From NCBI RefSeq assembly GCF_000002235.5, contig NW_022145605.1:37457141-37521140 (forward strand): a DNA stretch of 64,000 nt. Reading direction: 5' to 3'. The first letter of the stretch is position 1; each line of letters begins with the position of its first letter. A program made the translations under genes and the position numbers. The stretch is from Strongylocentrotus purpuratus. Lineage: Eukaryota > Echinodermata > Echinoidea > Camarodonta > Strongylocentrotidae. The notes under the pieces were generated by a model. It was not told the origin of the DNA and searched no databases. It was given only the letters and a program-made list of their open reading frames with translations. Of the stretch, positions 26,401 to 34,150 are shown piece by piece.

Positions 26401-27809
26401 GAACATCATGGTATTAAGTGTAGGCTGTATTATTATATAAGAACTTTCAATTCTTAATGAAGAAAAGGCCAATAAAGTGTCTCAATTTAGAATTAGAGTC
26501 ACTGTTTTGAATAGCCCATCTACATTTGTGCTCAAAATTATTCATACCTGTGCCATTTTTTCTTATTTTTTAATTTTTCTTATGAAATTAATGAGTTTTG
26601 TAAAGTTTGTGTATGACTTATATGTAACAAGGAATGACACTTTGAGGAATACTTAATTCGATGAGTATTGTATTCATGGATTCTTTTCTTGAAATGCCAT
26701 GTTCAATATTATTCATACCTTAGGTTTTCTTAGCTTTATACTTAGAGTAGCCTATGTTTTTGACGGCTGCCTCAAGACAGTATCTATAAGTGTCCACAAG
26801 CTTTCTGCATGTCTCCTGTGGGATGTTGGCCCACTCTTCTTTGGCAAAGAATGGGTCAGGTTGGATGGTCTCCTAGCCATCACCCTGGTCTTCAGCTCCC
26901 TCCACAGATTCTCTATGGAATTTTGGTCAGGACCTTGACTTGGCCATTTCTGTACAGGGACATCATTGTCCTTGAACCATTGTTTCACTACCTTGGCGTT
27001 ATGATTGTGGTCATTGTCTCGCTGGTTCGTTCAATCTGGAGTTTCTCAGCAGACGATTTCATGTCGTCATCCAGGATCTTTATATAATCCTCCCTGTTCA
27101 TGATGCCCCTTATCTTAATGAGGTTCCTGGTGCCACTAGCAGGGAAAGAATGCCACAACCATGCTTCATGGTTGGGACCGTGTTCTTTGGCTTGTATGCT
27201 TCTCCTTGCTTTCCTCCAGACTTAGGCAACATCCATTTGTCTCATCAAACCACAGGACCGATGACCAAAAGCGAGGATCTTGGTTCAGAGGATCTCTAGC
27301 AAATGCTAGACAAGCTTCCCAAATGTTCTATCTGAGTAGTTGTGTCTTCCTGGGCCTGCATCCATGGAGACCTCCGCTGTGCAATCTATGTATGTGAAGC
27401 AAAAACATGATCAAGATGTAAAGCGACATTATCTCTGCTTTATGTTTGATACCGATCTTGTTATATCTATTTAACTATGTCCGTTTATCAATTTCCCATT
27501 TTCAGGAGACGTTCCCAGATGGCAAAGATACAAGAAGTCAACGACGGCACCCAACGGGGCTACAGACAATCAGACGTCCTCTTCGCAACGGACAGCAACT
27601 CTTACTCCTCCTCTGAGGTCGGTGATCACCACAACGGTTTAGACTATGGTCGAGATGCGGCTGCTGATCCAGGTCATGTCCGCATCAGTATGGTCGGTCA
27701 ACGTGACAACGTGCGTGATGCGGGGACCAGTACGAGATGGATGAACGATCAGGGATATAACGATGGGACGTATAGGTATAATGCAGCTTATGACCCTACA
27801 GAAGACTGA
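2576..27809 (+). CDS. vWF-D / C8 / TIL / multi-FN3 single-pass membrane receptor (3' part of gene, 19 exons)
   Basis: The 19 exons total 4,019 nt and keep one frame to a TGA at 27807-27809, giving 1,338 complete codons. Domain order: vWF type D ([10 protein letters not shown] and [15 protein letters not shown] motifs), C8, TIL, a tectorin/zonadhesin-like cysteine segment, an EGF-like piece, seven FN3 modules each ending in a C-x-x-G-F-x-G-x-x-C tail, a Pro/Thr stalk, one transmembrane helix and a tail of about 100 residues. From family knowledge, vWF-D/C8/TIL units occur in mucin-like, zonadhesin and tectorin proteins and mediate disulfide-linked assembly; FN3 repeats are adhesive or ligand-binding. 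A cell-surface adhesion or immune role is inference. No signal peptide is visible, so the gene must start upstream of the window. Most module borders are phase 1, as expected for exon shuffling. The model comes from splice signals and phase only. Confidence 0.85.
3315..4540. mobile_element. hairpin-ended repeat, copy 2 (non-coding)
   Basis: Inverted ends AGGTGGGCTG at 3315-3324 and CAGCCCACCT near 4530-4539; the left end folds back with GTACAGACCACCT. The interior is clearly homologous to 546-2519. It lies in the intron between the first two visible receptor exons. Confidence 0.65.
4885..4986 (+). CDS. receptor exon: vWF-D domain, middle part
   Basis: Acceptor ..atatctag, donor AAG|gtaaag, phase 0 at both ends, 34 codons beginning [13 protein letters not shown]. 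It joins the preceding EGL end and the following [14 protein letters not shown] without a break, as expected inside a vWF-D fold. Confidence 0.85.
5593..5748 (+). CDS. receptor exon: vWF-D domain, CGLCG part
   Basis: The acceptor follows a long CT tract ending ..ctctctag; donor GAG|gtgagt; 52 codons. It carries [15 protein letters not shown], the conserved vWF-D end with the CGLCG motif (thiol/disulfide signature in vWF-type proteins) and an acidic Asp/Asn cluster. Confidence 0.9.
5865..6634. mobile_element. TTAA-flanked MITE with G-tract ends, copy A (piggyBac-like)
   Basis: Flanked by TTAA (5865-5868 and 6631-6634). The termini read inward as CCCTAATATGGCCGGGGGGG and, on the right, CTCTAAAAAGGCCGGGC. 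TTAA duplication and CCCT-type ends are known for piggyBac-type elements. No transposase is visible. Two more copies lie at 19825 and 31865. Confidence 0.68.
7195..7310. repeat. possible LINE 3' tail
   Basis: Ends in a short AATA-type tandem tail (aaataaataaataca) after a small hairpin, as seen at 3' ends of CR1/L2-like LINEs. Very short; uncertain. Confidence 0.25.
7329..7476 (+). CDS. receptor exon: vWF-D to C8 linker
   Basis: Acceptor ..atcttcag, donor ACA A|gtaagt (phase 1). The peptide [13 protein letters not shown] then a cysteine-containing stretch is the usual spacer between vWF-D and C8 (the family often reads FG.SW). It ends with the first cysteine of the C8 region. Confidence 0.85.
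8560..8650. repeat. (CT)n tract at a splice acceptor
   Basis: Near-perfect CT repeat forming the polypyrimidine tract of the C8 exon. Confidence 0.8.
8655..8828 (+). CDS. receptor exon: C8 domain
   Basis: The acceptor lies after a (CT)n tract ending ..cttccag; donor TGT T|gtaagt, phase 1. It reads [20 protein letters not shown] and ends in a paired cysteine, which is the C8 pattern of eight conserved cysteines. Confidence 0.87.
9343..9551 (+). CDS. receptor exon: TIL domain
   Basis: Acceptor ..tcgctccag, donor AAG|gtgagc. A cysteine-rich trypsin-inhibitor-like domain starting [20 protein letters not shown], with [14 protein letters not shown] and then [11 protein letters not shown], the tectorin/zonadhesin-type continuation. 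Confidence 0.9.
9645..9800. mobile_element. short MITE-like foldback
   Basis: Begins gggtgtttcacaaaac and ends ggctttgtgaaacgggtccc, so the ends are inverted; inner parts (tgacaaatgacag / tgtcatttgtcat) also pair. Non-coding. Confidence 0.5.
10080..10260 (+). CDS. receptor exon: tectorin-like cysteine segment plus EGF-like piece
   Basis: Acceptor ..tctatag, donor ACA G|gtaatc, phase 1. Reads [16 protein letters not shown] and then an EGF-like stretch ([18 protein letters not shown]). The next exon is 4.8 kb away because an Academ-like transposon sits in the intron. Confidence 0.87.
11891..13480 (+). pseudogene. decayed transposon protein, XPG/PIN-nuclease-like (DNA transposon relic)
   Basis: Open pieces at 11891-12406, 12610-12948 and 12809-13054 resemble a repeated metazoan protein with a segment [20 protein letters not shown], a middle with [20 protein letters not shown] and a later stretch [20 protein letters not shown]. 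The last normally carries a DTDV-type acidic pair of XPG/PIN-like nucleases; here one Asp position reads GTDA. Reading needs more than one frame, a (TA)n run interrupts 12142-12165, and in-frame stops occur near 12490 and 13050. The C-terminal cysteine-rich part is not visible. Not functional. Confidence 0.5.
12140..12165. repeat. (TA)n microsatellite
   Basis: tatatata run inside the transposon coding relic. Confidence 0.8.
13618..13852. mobile_element. MITE with TIR GGGCCCAATTTCAT, nested in the Academ-like element
   Basis: Left end gggcccaatttcataaagct and right end agctctatgaaatttggccc are inverted. About 235 bp and non-coding; it inserted into the larger transposon, so it is younger. Confidence 0.6.
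15105..15398 (+). CDS. receptor exon: FN3 module 1
   Basis: Acceptor ..ccttctgcag, donor ACA G|gtgagt. A symmetric 1-1 phase exon of 294 nt. FN3-like strands ([19 protein letters not shown] ...) end in [14 protein letters not shown], the two-cysteine tail shared by all modules in this gene. Confidence 0.87.
15771..16088 (+). CDS. receptor exon: FN3 module 2
   Basis: Acceptor ..gatctatag, donor GGA G|gtaatg, 318 nt, phase 1-1. Starts [20 protein letters not shown], has an N-x-T sequon (SNGT) and ends [12 protein letters not shown]. Confidence 0.87.
16133..16311. mobile_element. MITE-like repeat, acagtgaaacctgtctata type
   Basis: Starts acagtgaaacctgtctataa and carries several copies of tatagacaggtggtct, ending inverted at ggtcactgatg. 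It resembles a widespread invertebrate intronic repeat; family not assigned. Confidence 0.5.
17035..17358 (+). CDS. receptor exon: FN3 module 3
   Basis: Acceptor ..gatggtag, donor ATC A|gtaagt, 324 nt, phase 1-1. FN3 core ([19 protein letters not shown]), strand [19 protein letters not shown] and tail [18 protein letters not shown] with an (AAT)n tail sits directly after the donor. Confidence 0.87.
17369..17660 (-). mobile_element. tRNA-derived SINE with (ATT)n tail
   Basis: On the minus strand: tRNA-like head with A-box (TGGCTCAGTCAGTAGAGC) and B-box (GGGTTCGAACCC), a conserved body (GGGAGTTGCTGCTACCTTGT ...), and an (ATT)n tail at 17369-17404. Acceptor-stem pairing is lost, so it is a SINE rather than a tRNA gene. 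The tail lies about ten bases from the donor of FN3 module 3. Confidence 0.65.
18096..18413 (+). CDS. receptor exon: FN3 module 4
   Basis: Acceptor ..tttctccag, donor ATT G|gtgagt, 318 nt, phase 1-1. FN3 core with [20 protein letters not shown] and tail [14 protein letters not shown]-glycosylation sequon NVT. Confidence 0.88.
18691..19227. mobile_element. long-armed foldback MITE, with a partial outer copy
   Basis: 18787-19227 is bounded by GCTAAGTTCACACCGACGCC and its complement (right end reads gtgatcttagc). The arms of about 150 bp pair almost throughout, including the attaaagcgtaaagaccgta motif and its inverse. A partial copy of the same terminus (ttcacaccgacgccgaatgt) starts at 18691, suggesting nesting or tandem insertion. 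Non-coding. Confidence 0.65.
19445..19659 (+). CDS. receptor exon: Pro/Thr-rich linker and first half of FN3 module 5
   Basis: Acceptor ..ctttcatacaag, donor CAG|gtttgt (phase 0). The first half is a mucin-like Pro/Thr/Ser run ([20 protein letters not shown] ...), probably O-glycosylated. The second half starts an FN3 domain ([18 protein letters not shown]) that continues in the next exon. Confidence 0.83.
19825..20536. mobile_element. TTAA-flanked MITE with G-tract ends, copy B
   Basis: TTAA at both ends; termini CCCTATTTAGCCCGGG, perfect inverse on the right. The interior is homologous to copies A and C, but the terminal sequence differs. It has G runs of 17 or more bases on one strand near both ends. 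Confidence 0.68.
21074..21290 (+). CDS. receptor exon: second half of FN3 module 5
   Basis: Acceptor ..catgacag, donor ACA G|gtaaag. Starts [17 protein letters not shown], has the FN3 strand [18 protein letters not shown] and the tail [13 protein letters not shown]. Phase 0 to 1. Confidence 0.86.
21318..21400. repeat. (AAT)n with tatatagcgca motif
   Basis: An AAT run followed by ttatatagcgcataataa and gcgctttacaac. A similar block starts at 23715. Probably fragments of one dispersed repeat. Confidence 0.4.
22070..22372 (+). CDS. receptor exon: FN3 module 6
   Basis: Acceptor ..ttgatgcag, donor ACA G|gtgaga, 303 nt, phase 1-1. FN3 core ([20 protein letters not shown]), strand [17 protein letters not shown] and tail [11 protein letters not shown], which has one more residue before the last cysteine than its siblings. 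Confidence 0.87.
22918..23029 (+). CDS. receptor exon: first half of FN3 module 7
   Basis: Acceptor ..accctacag, donor CAG|gtaact, leaving phase 2. Reads [20 protein letters not shown] and then an SWAV..WHMVQYR strand. It completes the FN3 fold with the next exon. Confidence 0.82.
23715..23820. repeat. (AAT)n with tatatagcgca motif, second occurrence
   Basis: aataataataatattggattcttatatagcgcacg and following; shares its core with 21318-21400. It lies just upstream of the FN3 module 7 exon. Confidence 0.4.
23860..24104 (+). CDS. receptor exon: second half of FN3 module 7, with basic cluster
   Basis: Acceptor ..ctttgtcag, donor TTC G|gtaagg. The FN3 strand [20 protein letters not shown] is followed by AGRKKRAD, a basic cluster fitting a furin-type R-x-K-R site, and the module ends [14 protein letters not shown]. 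The cleavage idea is inference. Confidence 0.85.
24605..24676 (+). CDS. receptor exon: Pro/Thr stalk
   Basis: Acceptor ..cttttctag, donor TCA A|gtaagt, 72 nt. Peptide [20 protein letters not shown]: a juxtamembrane mucin-like stalk between the last FN3 and the membrane helix. Confidence 0.82.
25480..25710. repeat. possible LINE 3' end with (AATA)n tail
   Basis: Terminates in aataaataaataaataaatt after a segment with a hairpin (gcaccagccaatg / cattggctggtgc). This form is common at LINE 3' ends; no coding part is present. Confidence 0.35.
25948..26050 (+). CDS. receptor exon: transmembrane helix
   Basis: Acceptor ..tttttgcag, donor AAA AG|gtgagt. About 25 hydrophobic residues ([20 protein letters not shown]) followed by YGKVKRRR: a type I stop-transfer helix with a basic cytoplasmic anchor. 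Confidence 0.88.
26480..27380 (-). pseudogene. Tc1-like transposase relic (DNA transposon)
   Basis: On the minus strand, pieces read WFDET near 27240, an [20 protein letters not shown] stretch, then [20 protein letters not shown] followed by [14 protein letters not shown] (PDLNPIENLW in the family) and a C-terminal part. This is the catalytic half of a Tc1/mariner DD34E transposase. The N-terminal HTH part is missing and the frame is broken at several points. It lies in the last intron of the receptor gene. Confidence 0.7.
27506..27809 (+). CDS. receptor terminal exon: cytoplasmic tail
   Basis: Acceptor ..ccattttcag; stop TGA at 27807-27809. The tail of about 100 residues is polar, with a Ser cluster ([10 protein letters not shown]) and several tyrosines near the end ([12 protein letters not shown]). 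No recognised signalling domain; tyrosine phosphorylation is possible but unproven. Confidence 0.88.
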
Positions 27810-28389
27810 GAATATTTAATACCTAGTATGTAGTATGTAATTTGTAGTATTTAGATTATTATACTTCTACTCAAACTGAGAGATACATGATACTAATGAT
27901 CAGAGATAAAAACTATGGGCCATAATACAGATATAATGCAGCTTATGACCCCACAGAGGCTGAAAAGTAGTACTATGTAATGTGTTGGATTATGATATTG
28001 ATTTCAATCTGGAAGGTAAATATGTAAAGCAGATAGGGAATATGTACATTATAATTAATGAGGCTGCAAGCAATGCAATGAGGTTGTAATGCTCTTACTT
28101 GCAATTTTGGTAGTAATATCAATATATTGTGTTATCTGAGGCTGTTATACATTCATTAAGATTTTTATACTTCCTCTTCAAAGTTTAATGACACATATCA
28201 GATATGAAAAAAATATAATTGAATTATTTGATGCAGTCATTATTATATTAAGGTTATAATGCTATTGTTTTTAAAGATCTGATTTAGAAATGAAACAAAT
28301 ATATATTTCAGTGTAAGAATTTCAATAAATATTTAAATGATGAAATATGCTTTGTACACTCAGAATATGAAATATGAGTTAGCAATAAA
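27810..28389 (+). other. 3' UTR of the receptor gene, with candidate poly(A) signals
   Basis: AT-rich sequence after the stop. AATAAA hexamers at 28324-28329 and 28384-28389 are candidates. At about 27926-27968 there is a partial second copy of the end of the coding sequence (the part encoding YNAAYDPTE). Confidence 0.5.
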
Positions 28390-28449
28390 CCAAATACATG
28401 AATATGCACGTAATTATTATTTCATTTTGACTAACTGAATGTATGATGT

Positions 28450-29390
28450 TGAATTCCTTAGTATTCAATGCGCATGGATTTTCCAGCTCCCAAACTCAAG
28501 CAAGTGATATTTTTACATAATTATGTTTATGATATTCAAATGATTTTATTCAAATTTCATATGATTTTATTTATCACGCAAAACATGATACAATGAATAA
28601 GTATATTAAAAACAAATATACAATGAAACAAGACACTTATAATGGTAATGGCACGAGAAAGGAGGAACTAACTAGAAGTAGAACTTGTTGAAGTATTAGT
28701 TTATTAAAATATTGAAATATTATTAATTATATGAATGTGGTACATGCATCATACTATCTTTATTGCTCAATAAAAGAGAGAATTTGAAATCATATTAATT
28801 TTACAAATTATAAGCACACAAACATGAAATACATTTATTTCTATAAAATATGTCATATCATAAAGGTAGTTAATATCACAAAAGTGATACATCCTTCTCC
28901 ATATCTGTGAAGATGTGTGATAGTTACAAAATATCATATTCTTGTATTCATTTTAGAGTAGCTTTCATGGTTATGCGTTTTAATTTTAATCAGTCTTCAC
29001 TAAGTTTTTCACAATTCATACACAAACAATTGAATAAGAAGATGTTTCTTTATATGTTACATTGTAAGTGAATAGTTATCAATAGTTGTACAAATTGAAT
29101 GTTAATGAAATATTACTTTAAAATACGAACTTATATAAAATATATTTTAAAACTTTATGATTTGATATTGGTGATTATATATAGGTGCTGTTTACTTCAT
29201 GAATTGTCTTTCAATTTTTGTCAAAAAGTCTTCCCATTTGCAATTGTGGTTGTGATTAAATGCTTGCTAACAAAAATTGTCTTTCTCTTCTCTGTGAATT
29301 TTCTTTTATTGTAACAACAAATTGTTAATCGTTTGGAAATTATTCAAAAGTATGCATGCTTTTCCCAAATTCCAATTTTTATTTTGTAAT
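28450..29390. other. AT-rich intergenic stretch, no feature recognised
   Basis: No exon-like splice pattern, RNA gene or clear repeat seen. The open frames here are low-complexity and unsupported. Confidence 0.4.
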
Positions 29391-29708
29391 ATCTGTGGAT
29401 GGAACAACCTTTTCAGACACAAGTTGTTGTTAGAGTTTCTAGACGTTGTGAGTTTTAACTCCCCCGTTTTTCAAAAACGCTGCTTTTTTAATAACCACCC
29501 TTTGGAGAAATCACACTGTTCTCTCACATTGACCAACCAACCATCTGGCAAAGTGCAATCTTCTGGCCATGTCTCCAGGCAAAAGTTGATGCAAGATGTG
29601 AATTTCGTAGGGATCCTGGTAGGGATCTAACCGGGTGATACGGTCAAACGTTGCTGAGGGTAGTCCTAACCCATTCCATTTCGAACTGGTGCTCGTACTG
29701 GTTCTCAC
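29390..29708 (-). pseudogene. mariner-type transposase fragment
   Basis: Minus-strand open frame with DPYEIHILHQLLPGDMARRL and HFARWLV, resembling the linker between the DNA-binding part and catalytic domain of mariner-like transposases. Further on (another frame) comes KNGGVKTHNV, similar to the family's NG.VN.HN segment. Short and decayed. Confidence 0.5.
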
Positions 29709-30480
29709 TGCCTCTATGAATAGGATATGAATTACTCTTCATCATAACATGATTTCATGACCACAAATATTGTACATTTTTGTATATGAAGCCATCAAAA
29801 ATGGGTACGCTGTTTTTTATATTATGCGTACTATATATTTACAAGGACTCAGTTAGCCTACCATGTTAAAAGTGGGCCCAGTTTCGTCTATGGAACAGAA
29901 TAAGTGAAAGTCATTTCATTTTCAGAGGAAAAACATGTAGGGGCCTACATTAACAACATCCATGTTAATTAGAATGAACATGATACGAAATTGGCTGCAC
30001 ATTCGCGAAATTTAATGCCCGAGATCACTTTTCGGATATTGCTGACAAAGTTGAAAGAATCTTGGCGCACGATGGTGCACGCGCCAGACGGTTTGAATTT
30101 TAATGATAAAAGTGCGGAATATGTTGTTCGATACAAATAGAGTGACTGAAGTGCATTTTTGAATGACAGTCTCCGCCAAAAAATGGAGTTGGTGCAAAAT
30201 GGAATGAATAGATAGTTTTATCAAATGGACTGAAAACACTGCGAAATCTCGTCCTTACCTCTTCATAATATAGTTGTTTATAACTTAGATTGCTTTTCCC
30301 TTGCTATTCTCTCTTCAAAGTCGTACTATTTCTCGTTTGTATCTTTGCCTTTGTCTCTATCTAAAACTATTTTTCTTTTTTAGTGTTCCATGTTCCTTGT
30401 ATACTATCCTTTAAAAAAGTACAACTACTCCTTCCTCTTTTCTTCCTCAGTTCTCATTTCCATATGTTATCTCTTATCTG
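29709..30480. other. intergenic stretch, no feature recognised
   Basis: Nothing beyond ordinary AT-rich sequence was seen. Confidence 0.35.
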
Positions 30481-30483
30481 TTC

Positions 30484-31150
30484 TCTCTCTCTCTCTCCCT
30501 CTCTCTCACCACACACACACACACACACACACACTCTCACTCCCCCTCCCCAACACACCATTTCCGCACACCCGGTTCACCCAATGGAATACACCCTGCA
30601 ACATAGTGGAACATTTTAGTTTGGTAGTGCCGTCAAACTAGCTACGTTAATGGTCCAGCGAGCGAAAATGAGACAACCGGAGCAATATGGATGATGATAA
30701 TGATGATGATGATGATGATTATGATGATGATGATGATGACTGGAGATGATGATGATGGCGATGATGATAATTTTGGAGGTGGTGATAGTGATGATGACGA
30801 TGATGATAATTTTGATGATGATGGGGATGAAAAATGTCATTGTTGTCAATTGATGATGTCAATTTAAACAATTAACACCGATCTTTACAATGGTTAGAAT
30901 TAAAAATTGGTCCATATGACCATGATATCAAATGAAACAAAACGTCATCAGAACACTTTTTTTGTCCTCATTACGTCAAACCTCAACGTGTAAAAATACA
31001 TATATATTTACTAATGATTTAAACCTGCAATAATCATGATTATTAACAACTTAAAAAATACGATATGATCATTAACGGCAACCCTTCTATCAATCTTTTT
31101 CATCGCCCCCCCCCCCTTCCCTCTCTCTCTCTCCCTCTCTCTCTCTCCAT
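30484..31150. repeat. microsatellite cluster: (CT)n, (CA)n, (GAT)n, C-run and (CT)n
   Basis: (CT)n then (CA)n at about 30484-30535, GAT-rich tract at about 30688-30830, and a C-run followed by (CT)n at about 31107-31150. Open frames here are repeat artefacts. Confidence 0.75.
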
Positions 31151-31864
31151 ATATTTTTTCTCCCTTCTCTTTCTTTTTGTGTCTCTGTTTCTCTATTTCT
31201 CTTAGCCTATTCCTCTCCTTTTTGTTTTTTCTTTTCCTTCGATCTCCCTCCCCTCTTTCTTTATTTCTTTGCATCTTTTTATTATTTATTTAATTTCAAT
31301 AAGGTGTAAAAACATTTAAAAATATACATATACGATTGCGTACATGCATCACCAAGAAAACAAATATTATTCTGAGACTAAAAAATAGTTTCGTAATGCC
31401 CGGCGCACACTAAAACTAAAAGATCCCCTATGAGATCCGATTTTCAAGGAAAGGCTTTTACAGTAGCCACGGAAATCTAAACAAACATCATCTTACAGAT
31501 TTAGTTTCTGGCTAATGATTAGAACAACCGGAATACTTTAATGCACTTAAGCTTTCTAAGTCAGAATCAAAACTGAATCGGCTTCAACTTGTAGAAAATC
31601 GCAACAAATGGTCTGACCGTGACGTAACTTTACGATTCCAAGTGAGCCGAATGAGCATTTCCTTCTCCAAAGAAGTTTGAAATCCCTTGAGAATTTGATT
31701 AAGCATATGACTTTTAGATCCTCGATCATTAAGATTTTATATAGGTTTGAATGTTCAAATCAAACGCTATTACAAATTCTTCCCAAATGGGATCGTAGTC
31801 AGATAAATAGTGTGCGACAGGCTTCTTGTGGGCCGGGTATCATTGAAATACAACTAACATTTTG

Positions 31865-32728
31865 TTAACCCTAATGGCCCGAATTCACAAAGGAGGTTTA
31901 GATTTAACCCAGGCTAAGCCTGGGTTAAATCTAAACCTCCTTTGTGAATTCGGGCCAATAAGGCCGGGGGGGGGGGGGCATTATGGCCACCCCCCTCCTC
32001 CACGATTTTTCCGATTGCTCGGGAACGCATATGGATGGCGCCCCGCCGCTCGCTGACTTTTTTCTCTTGAGTCTTGCGCAACTTTTAAAAGAATTTTTTT
32101 TGAAAATCGGACATACGGTTACAAGGTCACGTGACCTTTTGTCTTTGCATGTCAGCCCGAAAATCGCTCATTTTCGTGATTTGTGTACAAAACATATGGA
32201 AAAGTCATTTTTCCTAAAAACAGATCAAACATGGGTTATTGGTTCTTGTTTAAAGTGTAGGTGGTTGTTTTGGGAGTCACATTAGTTGAATTGTAGTAAG
32301 AAATGAAATAAAACAACAAAAATAATGAAATACATAAGTTGAAAAAAACAAAGAAATACATAAGAAATTATCAAAACAAGGGATAACATAAGGAATAAGC
32401 TGGTTCTTCCAATTTTTTGTTGTTGTATTATTATTCAGAATGGTCTAATGAATATATGTAGTGAAAAAGAATGCTTAAATATGAATAATATATGATTTAT
32501 GGGTACAAATGTGATTTTTATGACTTTTTTTGCATAAATTACCATAAATATGCAAATTAGTAAATTTTTCAAAAAATTAAAATTATCATATTTTTCTATA
32601 CACTTCACTTGAAATGCGTGCAAATTTTAGCGGCGATCGGCCGCTTCGCGGCCGAGATCTTAATGGGGGCCATAATGCCCCCCCCGCCCGTACTAAGACC
32701 TCAAATAGCCCGGCCTTTTTAGGGTTAA
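31865..32728. mobile_element. TTAA-flanked MITE with G-tract ends, copy C, carrying a nested palindrome
   Basis: TTAA at 31865-31868 and 32725-32728; interior close to copy A. An 81-bp palindrome is inserted after the first few bases. Non-coding. Confidence 0.7.
31876..31956. mobile_element. 81-bp perfect palindromic insertion (AAT target duplication)
   Basis: Two 40-base arms (start ggcccgaattcacaaaggag) with a single central base, fully complementary by eye. Removing the palindrome and one AAT restores ccctaataaggccggg, close to copy A (ccctaatatggccggg). A longer relative is at 45723-45890. Confidence 0.75.
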
Positions 32729-32817
32729 AGTGTTTCTATGTTATGCAGCAAAAAATGAAATTCAAAGTGTTTTGATCACCTTCTTCTTTCTCATCACTCA
32801 GTATACTACTACTTATA

Positions 32818-32900
32818 ATAATGATGAAATAGATTCATACATCTACTATGATTTCACAATGTAATCATAGTATATCTATGAATCTTTTTCATCATTGTTA
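32818..32900. ncRNA. pre-miRNA-like hairpin (weak candidate)
   Basis: Arms gattcatacatctactatga and its near complement tcatagtatatctatgaatc surround a 9-base loop (tcacaatgt), with two mismatches in 22 pairs, and the stem extends outward (aatgatgaa / ttcatcatt). Size and shape suit a miRNA precursor, but a small foldback transposon is as likely. Confidence 0.25.
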
Positions 32901-33269
32901 AAATTATCATTAAAAAAATCGCTTGTACAATTTTCCTTCTGGCTCTTATTACCAAACACTATCATTTTCCATTGTTGGATTGAACTTTAACATTGACATA
33001 CATTTTATGTAAACTACATTTTTGGTGAAATGTTTTCGTCAAGTTTGGCCCACTTAGTATCAGTTGGTTACAGCATGGCGTCTCTTCTGTTGTCATGTGC
33101 TAGCCCAATAAAGCGGTATACACCATATTGTGCCCAATTCGATAATGATTTGGTTATTTCTTGCAAATAGAGACGTTGATCTAGATGACTACGATCATCC
33201 ATGCTAATGAATAGCGCCATCTATCGGAAACGTTTTACAGTACTTAAACGGCAATCCAATCTTTCTTGG

Positions 33270-33960
33270 CATCCCGCCTTCATAAATGAATACTCACTCA
33301 AATATAGATAGAGAATTAGATATGGATATTATTATGTTTGAGAACGTATATATGATCAAAAAACCTCAAAAATTATATATGCTTTTTGATTAAATAAGAG
33401 AGTAGAAAAATCATATGCAGAACGAAATTTAGAACAGACTTATAATATTAATGGAAAAGATATACAATTAATATTGTTAAGACATAGAAAATGCACATTG
33501 AATAGTAAGCTTAGAAAATTTAAATTTAAAATGCTTTATAATATTATATATACTAAGTTACATTTATATACATTTAAAATGGTTGATAGTAATTTATGTT
33601 CTTTTTGTGGTAAATATGAAGAAACTTACGAGCATTTATTTTGTCTTTGTGAGAAAGTAAAACCAATTCGGGAAGAGTGTGGGAATTTATTTGATTTATT
33701 AGAGATTACAAATATAAATTGGAAAGGTATCCATGTAGGGATAGTTCAGCTAAACATAGGGAAGAAACAGTTATTAAATCATATCATAATTTTGATAAAA
33801 TATATGATATCTATAGATAGTAAAAATAGACAAAAACCACCAACTTATTTGGAGATTAAGAAAAGATTATTAGAAAATAGAAAGGGGGAGAAGAAATTAG
33901 CTGCGGACCGAGGTACACTCACATATCATTTTAGAAAGTGGGACAATTTAGAATAGCTTC
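33270..33960 (+). pseudogene. LINE ORF2 C-terminal relic (L1/Tx1-like)
   Basis: The open frame 33474-33956 reads KLRKFKFKMLYNIIYTKLHL and then CSFCGKYEETYEHLFCLC, the C-terminal CCHC-type motif of L1/Tx1-clade LINEs. Upstream in the same frame is KRVEKSYAERNLEQTYNING, preceded by one in-frame stop near 33394. The RT and endonuclease are absent, as in a 5'-truncated copy. Confidence 0.6.
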
Positions 33961-34059
33961 GTGCAGAATGAATAAAATAAGGAAGGCGAATAGAAGCAAT
34001 GAAATGGCTGATGATATAATGGTCGAGATTCTCAAAAAATGTAAGCATGTTTTCAGTGG

Positions 34060-34150
34060 GTGTTTGTGTGGGTGTCTGTGCACGTGTGTTTATGTGTGTG
34101 TTTGTGTGCGTGTGTGTGTGTTCGTGTGTGTGGTAATTGTATGTGTGTGA
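34060..34150. repeat. (GT)n microsatellite
   Basis: Imperfect gtgtgt tract directly after the LINE relic. Confidence 0.75.

Noticed and set aside
30383-30849. His-, Ser- and Ile-rich open frames
   Set aside because: Arise from CT, CA and GAT microsatellites.
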